The notes under the pieces are model-generated. The model ran no database searches. It was given only the letters and a program-made list of their open reading frames with translations, and was not told where the DNA came from. From Methylobacteriaceae bacterium (lineage in GTDB: Bacteria; Pseudomonadota; Alphaproteobacteria; Rhizobiales; Beijerinckiaceae), in the NCBI GenBank assembly GCA_020638135.1, contig JACKJE010000028.1, forward strand, positions 1 through 34,193: 34,193 bases of DNA. Reading direction: 5' to 3'. Below, in pieces: positions 24,585 to 32,257 of the stretch. The position numbers and the translations under genes are program-made. Each line of letters begins with the position of its first letter. The first letter of the stretch is position 1.

Positions 24585-25362
24585 ATGATCCGCTCAACGC
24601 CAGCGCCAGAGTCCCCAGCGACAGGATCGGGACAGACCTCCCGGAGCCAAACGCATGCCGGCGGCTGCCCCCAGCACGGGCATGACACGCATTGCGCCTT
24701 TGCGAGGTGCGGCCCTATTCGGCCTGCGGCGCGCTGAGTGAAGACGAACTGCACAAACTCGAGGCCTTTGTCGCGCACGAATTGCTACGCGCAGCGCCAG
24801 CAAATGTTCGCGCAGGACGAGGACGCCCATTCCGTCTACAACGTCACCTCGGGGTCGGTGCGGCTCTACCGGCTGCTGCCGGACGGTCGCCGGCAGGTGG
24901 TCGGCTTCGCGATTCCCGGCGACTTTCTCGGCCTGTCGCTGCAAGCCGCACCGTCTACGGCGCCGAGGCGCTGACGTCGGTCACGGTCTGCCGGTTCGAC
25001 CGCGCGGCCTTCTCAGCCTTCGTCGACGAGCATCCGCAGCTGCTGCGGAGGCTCTACGACCTCGCCAACCACGAGCTGAGCCTGGCGCAGGAGCAGATGG
25101 TGCTGATCGGGCGCCGCACGGCCGAAGAGCGGGTCATCTGCTTCCTGGTCGGCCTGCGCAAGCGCTGGTCGCATATCAACAACAATTCCGTGACCGTGCC
25201 GCTGCCGATGACGCGGCAGGACATCGCGATTTTCTCGGCCTGACCATCGAGACGGTCAGCCGCGCCATTTCCAAGCTGGCGCGCGAAAAGGCGCTGCTGG
25301 TGGTGCCGGACGGCGTCCGGCTGCTCGACGTCGCCCGCCTGGAGGCGATCGCGGCGGGCTGA
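24585..25362 (+). pseudogene. fnrN: FNR/FixK-type regulator with iron-sulfur cysteines, frameshifted
   Basis: Five segments in different frames join into one Crp/Fnr protein of about 258 residues: an N-terminal region from ATG 24585 (MIRSTPAPESPA), CEVRPYSACGALSEDELHKLEAF, HSVYNVTSGSVRLYRLLPDG to PGDFLGLSL, YGAEALTSVTVCRF to VPLPMTRQDIA, and GLTIETVSRAISKLARE to the TGA at 25362. The rebuilt N-terminus has C-x2-C-x7-C (CAFCEVRPYSAC), and a fourth Cys lies in VTVCRF, the ligand set of the oxygen-sensing [4Fe-4S] cluster. The HTH motif ETVSRAISKL is normal. Frame changes near 24694, 24787, 24953 and 25233 are probably sequence errors. It would activate anaerobic or microaerobic genes. Confidence 0.82.
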
Positions 25363-25415
25363 ACCTGTCCACAGGGCCGGTCGTCCAATCCGCGGAATCG
25401 CGCTAGATTGGCCCC

Positions 25416-26233
25416 ATGCGCCAATATCTCGACCTGCTCTCGCATGTGCTGCACGACGGCGCCGCAAAGGCCGACCGCACCGGCGTCGGCACGCGGTCGA
25501 TCTTCGGCCATCAGATGCGCTTCGATCTCGCCGAGGGCTTTCCGATGGTGACGACCAAGAAGCTCTATCTGCGCGCGATCGTGCACGAGCTTCTGTGGTT
25601 CCTGAAGGGCGACACCAACATCAAATATCTCGCCGACAACAAGGTGACGATCTGGGACGAATGGGCCGACGAGAACGGCGATCTCGGGCCCGTCTACGGC
25701 AAGCAATGGCGCTCGTGGGCCTGCGCCCGACGGACGCACGATCGACCAGATCAGCGAGGTCGTCGAGGAGATCAGGCGCAATCCGTTTTCGCGCCGGCTC
25801 GTCGTCAGCGCGTGGAACCCAGCCGACCTGCCGGCGATGGCGCTCGCGCGCCGTGCCATTGCCTGTTCCAGTTCCATGTCGCGGAGATCGATGGCCGCAA
25901 GCGGCTGTCGCTGCAGCTCTACCAGCGCTCGGCCGACGTGTTTCTGGGCGTGCCCTTCAACATCGCGAGCTATGCGCTGCTGCTGGCCATGGTCGCGCAG
26001 GTCACGGGCTGCGAGGCCGGCGATTTCGTGCATTCCTTCGGCGACGCGCATCTCTACGACAATCACATCGAACAGGCGCAATTGCAGCTCACGCGCTCGC
26101 CGAAGCCGCTGCCGACGCTGCGCCTCAACCCGCAAGTGAAGTCGATCTTCGATTTCACCTTACGAGGACATCGCCATCGAGGGCTACGAGGCCTGGCCGG
26201 GCCAAGCGGATCAAGGCCGACGTCGCTGTCTGC
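25416..26233 (+). pseudogene. thyA: Thymidylate synthase, frameshifted
   Basis: The frame from ATG 25416 begins MRQYLDLLSHVLHDGAAKADRTGVGTRSIFG (dUMP-phosphate Arg) and holds LWFLKGDTNIKYL. It is wrong between about 25722 and 25843, where another frame gives RTIDQISEVVEEIRRNPFSR and LVVSAWNPADLPAMAL. It then returns to APCHCLFQFHV with the catalytic Cys, QRSADVFLGVPFNIASYALL and the conserved HLYDNHIEQ. An extra T near 26160 shifts the C-terminus (YEDIAIEGYEAWPG in another frame), and the stop expected after ADVAV at about 26231 is missing, so the frame runs on into the DUF188 gene. All catalytic parts are encoded; the shifts look like errors. Confidence 0.88.
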
Positions 26234-26690
26234 GTTTTCCGTCCTCGTCGACGCCGACGCCTGTCCGGTGAAGGACGAGGTCTACAAGGTCGCGGCCCGA
26301 GCGAAGGGCGCGCGCGCGTCTTCATCGTCTCCAATTCGTTCATGCAGGGTCCTGCGCGCCGCTTTCGTCGAGCGCGTGATCGTGCCCGCCGGGACCCGAC
26401 GTCGCCGACGACTGGATCGCGGAGCGCGCGACGCCGGCGACCGTCGTCGTCACGCAGGATCTGCCGCTCGCCGACCGATGCGTGAAGAAGGGCGCGCGCG
26501 TCTGTCGCCGAAGGGGCAGGAATGGACGCCGCAGAATATCGGCTCGGCGCTGGCGACGCGCAATCTGATGACGGACCTTCGCTCGGCGGGCGAGACGACC
26601 ACCGGCCCGCCGCCGTTCGGGCCGCGCGACCGCTCGGCCTTTCTGTCGGCGCTCGATCTCGCGCTGACGCGACTTTCGCGCGAGCGATAG
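26234..26690 (+). pseudogene. DUF188 (YaiI/YqxD family) protein, frameshifted
   Basis: Pieces in three frames rebuild a YaiI/YqxD protein of about 150 residues: VLVDADACPVKDEVYKVAAR, ARVFIVSNSFM, FVERVIVPAG, DVADDWIAERATPATVVV, TQDLPLADRCVKKGARV, and SPKGQEWTPQNIGSALATRN to LTRLSRER and the TAG at 26690. The DADACPVK motif and TQDxPLA are family signatures of a PIN-like fold with unproven nuclease function. The true start is lost at the thyA junction (about 26230-26245). Frame changes near 26310, 26345, 26395 and 26510 match the error pattern of this region. Confidence 0.75.
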
Positions 26691-26717
26691 CGACGCGCCC
26701 TCGCGGCGCAAGTGAAA

Positions 26718-26743
26718 GGGGCCGCATCTTGCGATACGGCCCC
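26718..26743 (-). terminator. Hairpin terminator of the small mRNA
   Basis: GGGGCCGCATC (26718-26728) and GATACGGCCCC (26733-26743) pair over 10 of 11 positions with loop TTGC. On the minus strand the stem is followed by TTTC, 30 bases past the stop of the 26-codon ORF. A transcript from the extended ribosome site region to here would be about 150-170 nt. Confidence 0.65.
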
Positions 26744-26772
26744 CACATTGTCTTACCGGCTACAGCGACGGA

Positions 26773-26853
26773 TTACGCGGCGCCGAACGTTCCACGAGGA
26801 GTCCAGGCGCGCAAAGCCCGCAGCGCAGACTTCGGCTGATGACAATGAGACAC
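26773..26853 (-). CDS. rreB-like micro-ORF, 26 residues
   Basis: A GTG at 26853 opens a 26-codon frame ending TAA at 26775-26773. The peptide starts MSHCHQPKSALRALRAW, is basic (one Lys, four Arg) with two His and one Cys near the start, and ends TFGAA. Directly before the start codon is a 17-nt perfect complement of the 16S rRNA 3' end, far longer than any normal ribosome site. From memory, the small mRNA rreB of Bradyrhizobiaceae has the same two traits, a 17-nt Shine-Dalgarno and a GTG start, with a 14-residue product. A hairpin terminator follows. The ORF is minus strand between DUF188 and folA. Nearby frameshift errors mean the exact peptide needs confirmation. Confidence 0.7.
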   Translation of the reverse strand: MSHCHQPKSALRALRAWTPRGTFGAA

Positions 26854-26869
26854 TGGATCACCTCCTTTC
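26853..26869 (-). promoter_or_regulatory. Extended 17-nt Shine-Dalgarno sequence
   Basis: The minus strand reads GAAAGGAGGTGATCCAG from 26869 to 26853, complementary to the 16S rRNA end CTGGATCACCTCCTTTC over all 17 positions. The last G is also the first base of the GTG start, and GGAGG is 7 bases from the start codon. Confidence 0.9.
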
Positions 26870-26933
26870 GGTTGGTTGACGACAATGGGAGACTAGGGCG
26901 ATTCTCTTGAAATCGTAAACCCGGAAAAGCGCG

Positions 26934-27446
26934 ATGGCGAAGATCGTTTTGGTGGCGGCCGTGGCGCGCAATGGCGCAATCGGCGTAAACGGCGCGCTGC
27001 CATGGCGTCTGCCGAGCGATCTCAAGCATCTTCGCGAGACGACCTGGGGCGGCCGATGATCATGGGCCGCAAGACCTTCGATCGATCGGCAAGCCCTTGC
27101 CTGGCCGCGAGACGATCGTCGTCACGCGCGACGCGACCTTCGCGCGCGGCAGGCGTCCATGTCGCGCGCACGATCGACGAGGCGCTGGCGCTTGGGCACG
27201 AGCGCGCGCGGCGATGGGCGTCGACGAAATCATGGTGGTCGGCGGCGGCGAACTCTATCGCGCCACGCTCGATGCATCGCCGACCGGATCGTTCTGAGCG
27301 AAGTCGATCTGGCGCCCGACGGCGACGCCTTTTTTCCGCCCCTCGACATGAGGCCGTTGGCGCGAGGTCTCGCGCGAAGCGGTCCGCTGCGCGGAGAGAA
27401 GGACGAGGCGTCCTTTATCGTGCGCGTTCCTGGAGCGAAGGCGTAG
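26934..27446 (+). pseudogene. folA: Dihydrofolate reductase, frameshifted
   Basis: ATG 26934 opens MAKIVLVAAVARNGAIGVNGALPWRLPSDLKHLRETTWG, the normal DHFR start with the substrate loop and catalytic Asp in LPWRLPSDLK. The frame then stops at 27057. Later pieces in other frames give PMIMGRKTF, GRETIVVTRDATFA, GVHVARTIDEALALGHERA, MGVDEIMVVGGGELYRATLD, ADRIVLSEVDLAPDGDAFFP and KDEASFIVRV, ending at TAG 27446. About six frame changes lie in 500 bases. The enzyme makes tetrahydrofolate, needed after ThyA, and both genes are broken in the same manner, which argues for sequence error. The gene starts about 65 bases from the divergent small-mRNA ribosome site. Confidence 0.85.
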
Positions 27447-27609
27447 CTGGACCGCGAGCCTGAAACTCCAGCGCAAAGCTTGCCCACCGCCATTGCGCGC
27501 CTTTGCAACCCTGCATATCTGACGCTCAGATTGCGAACGTTGCGGCGCCGGCGGGCGCTCCTATAAGGTCGTCGCGCCGCCTCGCCGCGGCCGGAGGGAA
27601 AGGACGAGA

Positions 27610-28724
27610 ATGCCCTGGAGCAATCAGGACGGGCCGCGCAAAGCCCGGCGGACAGAATCCCTGGGGAGGCCGCCCGGCCCGTGGGGCGGTGGCCCGGCGG
27701 GCCGGCGGGACGCCGCCCGACATCGAGGATCTGCTGCGCCGCGCCCAGAACCGGCTGCAGGGCGCCATGCCCGGCGGCTTCGGCGGCAAAGGGCCTGATC
27801 GCTTTCTGCTCGCCGGCGTGCTGCTGTGGCTGCTGTCTGGCTTCTATATCGTCGCCACCAACCAGGTCGGCCTCAATCTCGTCTTCGGCAAATTCGTCGG
27901 CAAGACGAAAGAGGGCCTCAACTACAATCTGCCCTATCCGATCGGCTCGGTGGTCAAGCTCGGCGTCACCGACTTCAACGCGATCGACGTCGGCTCGGCG
28001 ATGCGTCCGGATACGCGCACGCAGGTCGATATTCCGGAAGAGAGCCTGATGCTGACCGGCGATGAGAAACATCGCCGACGTGAAGTTCCGCGTGATCTGG
28101 AAGATCGACGACCAGAAGCCGGAAGATTACGCGTTCAACATCTCAATCCGGGGCACGGTGAAGGCGGTCGCCGAAAGCGCGATGCGCGAGATCGTCGGCC
28201 GCTCGCAGATCCAGAAGCTGCTCACCGCCGAGCGCAAGGTGATCGAGCCGCAGTCGCAGGAGCTGATGCAGCGCGTGCTCGACGGCTATCGCGCAGGCGT
28301 GAAGATCATGCAGGTGCAATTGCTGTCGGTCGATCCGCCGGCTTCGGTCATCTCCGCGTTCCGCGACGTGACCGCGGCGCAACAGGATCGCGACCGCCTG
28401 AAGAACGAGGCCGAGGGCTACGCCAACAAGGTCGTGCCGGAAGCGCGCGGCCAGGCGGCGCGCATCCTGCAGGAGGCCGAGGCCTATCGCGAACAGACGG
28501 TAGCCGAATCCAAGGGCCAGGCGTCGCGCTTCACCCAGGTCTACGAGCAGTACAAGAAGGCGCCGCAGGTCACGCGCGAGCGCATCTATCTCGAGACGAT
28601 GGAGCGCGTGTTCGGCGCCGTCGACAAGGTCATCATCGACAAGGGCGCGGGCCAGGGCGTCGTGCCCTATCTGCCGCTCGGCGAAATCAGCAAGGCCGGC
28701 GCGCCGGCGGGAGGCGCGAAATGA
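27610..28724 (+). pseudogene. hflK: HflK protease-regulating membrane protein, frameshifted
   Basis: ATG 27610 (MPWSNQDG) opens a Gly/Pro-rich cytoplasmic N-terminus, then PPDIEDLLRRAQNRLQGAMPGGFG, a membrane segment (LLAGVLLWLLSGFYIV) and the band-7/SPFH domain (NQVGLNLVFGKFVGKTKEGLNY to QLLSVDPPASVISAFRDV). Coiled-coil sequence follows (DRDRLKNEAEGYANKVVPE). From 28062 to 28724 the frame is continuous and ends GAPAGGAK. Frame changes occur near 27640, 27700, 27795 and 28065 (GAGAAACATC, one extra A). HflK with HflC wraps FtsH in the inner membrane and limits its proteolysis. The hflC ATG overlaps its TGA. Confidence 0.88.
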
Positions 28725-29600
28725 AATCCTCCATCGGATCGTTCTGACGCGATCATCGTCCTCGCGATTCTCCTCGTCGCTGTCGGGCGCGATGTTCCAG
28801 GTCAAGCAGACGGAGCAGGCGCTCGTCCTGCGCTTCGGCGCGCCGGTGGCGGGCCGCGGCCTCATCACCGAGCCGGGCCTCCACTTCAAGATCCCGCTGA
28901 TCGAGACGGTGGTGCGCATCGACAATCGCATCCTCGATCTCGAAGCGCCGCGTCAGGAAATCATCGCGGCCGACAACCAGCGCATCGACGTCGACGCCTT
29001 CGTGCGCTACCGCATCGTCGATGCGCTGCGCTTCTATCAGGCGGCGGGCAGCATTCGCGCAGCCAACAACTTTCTGGCGTCCATCCTGAATTCGGCGGTT
29101 CGCCGCGTGCTCGGCGAAGCGACGCAGACGCAGATCGTGCGCGACGATCGCGCAGCGTTGATGGCGAAGATCAAGGAACAGGTCAACAACGAGAGCAAGA
29201 ACTACGGCATCGCCATCGTCGACGCGCGCCTGCGCCGCGCCGACCTGCCGCGCGAAATCTCGAGAAGGTGTTCAGCCGCATGCAGGCCGAGCGCAAGCGC
29301 GAGGCCAACGAATTTCGCGCGCAGGGCAACGAGCAGTATCAGAAGATCACGTCTAAGGCCGACCGCGACGCCATCGTCATCAAGGCGGAGGCGCAGCAGC
29401 AGGCCGATACGATCCGCGGCAAGGGCGAGGCCGAACGCAACCAGGTGTTCGCCGAAGCCTTCGGCAAGGATCCGGACTTCTTCGCCTTCTATCGCTCGAT
29501 GCAGGCCTACGATCAGTCGTTCAAGGCCGGGGATACGCGTTTCGTCACATCGCCGGGCTCGGATTTCTTCAAATATTTCGGCAATCCGGCCGGAAAGTGA
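28721..29600 (+). pseudogene. hflC: HflC protease-regulating membrane protein, frameshifted
   Basis: The ATG at 28721 overlaps the hflK stop (ATGA). MKSSIGS is followed, in shifted frames, by the single membrane segment (AIIVLAILLVAVG). The SPFH domain then reads MFQVKQTEQALVLRFGAPVA to YGIAIVDARLRRADLPREI. A shift near 29262 moves the frame to VFSRMQAERKREANEFRAQG, the coiled coil EAQQQADTIRGKGEAERNQVF, and the end FVTSPGSDFFKYFGNPAGK (TGA 29598-29600). Further changes lie near 28743 and 28785. Restored length is about 290 residues, normal for HflC. It forms the membrane complex with HflK around FtsH. Confidence 0.88.
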
Positions 29601-29690
29601 GCGCGGCGCGCCCTTGCGCCGACGTCTTGGTTTCGCCGCGTTTCGAACGCGACTTTTCCGCGCAAAGCGGGCTGATTTCGGGAGTTGAAT

Positions 29691-31207
29691 ATGTCGCACG
29701 CCAATCCGACGCGCCGGTTCGCGCGTCCTGCCGCCGCCGCCGGGCTCGCGCTTCGCGCTGGCGCTGGGAGGGCGGCGACGCTCGTCCCGCCGGTCGACGC
29801 CCGCGCCTATGCGCGCGGCGCGCCCGGATCCTCCTTCGCCGATCTCGCCGCCAGCGTCAGTGGGCGGTGGTCAACATTTCCGCGACGCAGACGGTCGAGA
29901 GCGTCGCGGCACCGGCGGCGGCGCGCCTCAGTTCCATCCGGGAACGCCGTTCGACGATCTGTTCGAGGAATTCTTCAAGCGGCACGGCAGGCGGCGGCGA
30001 GCCGCCGCGCCAGCGCCGGTCAATTCGCTCGGCTCCGGCTTCGTCATCGATCCGGCGGGCATCGTCATCACCAACAATCACGTGATCGCCGACGCCAACG
30101 AGGTCTATGTCATCTTCACCGACGGGCAGAAGCTCAAGGCGGAAATGCTCGGCAAAGGACGCGAAGGTCGACGTCGCGGTGCTGCGCGTGAAGCCCGACA
30201 AGCCGCTGACCGCGGTGAAATTCGCCGACAGCGACAAGGCGCGCGTCGGCGACTGGGTGCTGGCGGTCGGCAATCCGTTCGGCCTCGGCGGCTCGGTGAC
30301 GGCGGGCATCGTGTCGGCGCGCAACCGCAACATCGACAGCGGCCCCTACGACAATTACATCCAGACCGACGCGTCCATCAACAAGGGCAATTCCGGCGGT
30401 CCGCTGTTCAACATGGACGGCGAGGTGATCGGCATCAACACGGCGATCCTGTCGCCGTCCGGCGGCTCGATCGGCATCGGTTTCGCCACGCCTTCCAATA
30501 CGGTCACGCCGATCATCGAGCAATTGCAGAAGTTCGGCGAGACGCGCCGCGCAGCTGGCTCGGCGTGCGCATTCAGAACGTCGACGATTCGATCGCCGAA
30601 AGCCTCAATCTCGGCAAGGCGCGCGGCGCGCTGATCGCCGGCGTCGACGACAAGGGGCCCTCAAGCCCGCCGGCCTCAAGGCGGGCGACGTCATCGTGAA
30701 ATTCGACGGCAAGACGGTGTCGCAGTCGCGCGATCTGCCGAAGATCGTCGCCGCGACGCCGATCGGCAAGGAAGTCGACGTCGTCGTCGTGCGCGATGGC
30801 AAGGAAGTCACCAAGACGGTCAAGCTCGGCCGTCTCGAGGATGGCGAGAAGAACGGCAAGACCAAGAGCGGCGACTCGCGCGACAGCGAGGTCGAACGAC
30901 AATGCCGTCAAATCCGCGCTGGGCATGGATTTCGCCACGCTCGCGCCACACACGCGCGCGTTACCAGATCAAGGACAACGTGAAATCGGGCGTCGTGATC
31001 ACCCGCGTCGATCCCATGTCGAACGCAGCCGAAAAGCGCTGCAGCCGGGCGAGGTCATCGTCGAAATCAATCAGAAGGCGGTGAGCACGCCGTCCGACGT
31101 TCAGGATGCGCTCAAGGGCCTGAAGAAGGACGGCAAGAAGTCCGCCCTGCTGCTCGTCGCCAACGCGGCCGGCGAAGTGCGTTTCGTGCCGCGTCACGAT
31201 CGACTGA
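29691..31207 (+). pseudogene. degP: DegP/HtrA-type periplasmic serine protease, frameshifted
   Basis: ATG 29691 (MSHANPTRRFARPAAAAG) begins a signal peptide. The protease domain holds the triad segments NNHVIADANEVYVIF (His), AKVDVAVLRV (Asp) and KGNSGGPLFN (Ser). Two PDZ domains follow, with WLGVRIQNVDDSIAESLNL, PAGLKAGDVIVKFDGK and, near the end, GVVITRVDPMS and LQPGEVIVEINQKAV. The last codons VTID and TGA (31205-31207) are in a shifted frame. About a dozen one-base changes are needed (for example near 29750, 29860, 30158, 30552, 30662, 30895, 31040), the worst in the window. The enzyme degrades misfolded envelope proteins. Position after hflKC matches the usual Hyphomicrobiales order. Confidence 0.87.
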
Positions 31208-31211
31208 GAGG

Positions 31212-31287
31212 GTCATTGCTTGCCGCCGGACGCAGGCGATTCGGGCCGAACGCTGGGTCGTCTTTGCGAGCGAAGCGAAGCAATGAC
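31212..31287. repeat. REP-like inverted repeat between degP and the hydrolase
   Basis: GTCATTGCTT (31212-31221) and AAGCAATGAC (31278-31287) are perfect inverted 10-mers 56 bases apart, and the right side reads GCGAGCGAAGCGAAGCAATG. The same type of element, GTCATTGCGAGCGAAGC-like, is common between genes in Bradyrhizobium-type genomes. It sits exactly between two convergent genes. Confidence 0.6.
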
Positions 31288-31289
31288 GG

Positions 31290-32257
31290 TCAATCCTCGA
31301 GAAACCGCCGCACTTCCGAGAACAGGGCGTGGCGCTCGCTTTCGAGCGCCATTGAATGCGTGCCGCGCCCGAGCAGCACGAGCCTCTTTCGTTTTCGCGC
31401 GCGTTCGTGAGCAGAGGAAAATCTTGTTGGCCATGGATGGCGGCGTGTCGGCGTCCCATTCGCCCATCACGATCAGCACCGGACATTCGATGCGCGAGGA
31501 TCCCAAGTCGGCGCGTCCTTCATCCAGTAGCGGCCCGCGTCGAACACGACGCCATTCGGCGCGCGCAGGACCGGCGGGTTCATCGCGGCGCCCTGCGGGT
31601 CGGTCGCCTGCGCCGCCTGCCAGAAGGCGTCGAACACGCCGTTTGGAATGAGCGCGGCCTGCGCATCTTCCGGCACGCCGCGCAGCCAGCGTTGCCTGGC
31701 CTCCTCGCGCGTCACGCCGCGCCAGGCGCCGAGCTTGCCGGAGGGATCGCCGATCGTCGGCGTTCCCTTGATCAGCCAGAGCGGCGCGAACAGCGTCAGC
31801 TTGTTTACGCGTGCGAGATGGTCCTGTGTGTAGCCGGCCATGATCGCCGTGCCCCAGGACCAGCCGAGCAGGTTGAGCCTGTCGAGCCCGTTTCGCGCAC
31901 AGATGAATTCAACGACGGCGCTCACAGCAAGGATCGCCGTATCTGTCGTGATGACCGGGCCAGCCGCGTCGGCAGGCCGTCCATCTCCTTCTGGCGATCG
32001 GAGCGTCCGTAACCCGGCAGGTCCATGACCCAGACGTCGAAGCCCGCATTCGCCAGATGATCCATCCACGATGCGCCCCCGATCGGCGAGATCGAAGACG
32101 ACGCTCTGGCTGGATAGGTCGCGCCATGCACCATCAGCAGCGTGCGTTCCGGCCCGAAGGAGGCGATGTCCGCCCTGCGCTTGTTGCGCATGTAGATGTT
32201 GAGGCCCGCGTTGGGCAGCGGCGTCCGAAATTCGCGCGTGTCGATTGTCGACGCCAT
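31290..32257 (-). pseudogene. Alpha/beta hydrolase, frameshifted
   Basis: ATG 32257 opens MASTIDTREFRTPLPNAGL and HGATYPARASS; then SWMDHLANAGFDVWVMDLPG gives the usual fold pattern. A shifted frame continues with the nucleophile elbow LLGWSWGTAIMAGY (Ser in GWSWG), LTLFAPLWL and ARQRWLRGVPEDAQ. The C-terminal part reads CPVLIVMGEWDADTPPSMA (Asp), GTH (His) and ends EVRRFLED with TGA at 31292-31290. At least four frame changes occur (near 32090, 31950, 31500, 31400). Restored length is about 320 residues. The ATG overlaps the antiporter stop (TAATG), so they are coupled. Substrate unknown. Confidence 0.78.

Noticed and set aside
25416..26690. A ThyA-DUF188 fusion protein
   Set aside because: The joining region is out of frame with both families and the usual thyA end ADVAV is present in another frame; a lost base is more likely.
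26853..26869. Plus-strand match to the 3' end of 16S rRNA, suggesting an rRNA gene fragment
   Set aside because: The match stops at the 17-nt anti-Shine-Dalgarno region and no flanking 16S sequence is present; as a ribosome site on the minus strand it makes sense with the GTG that follows.
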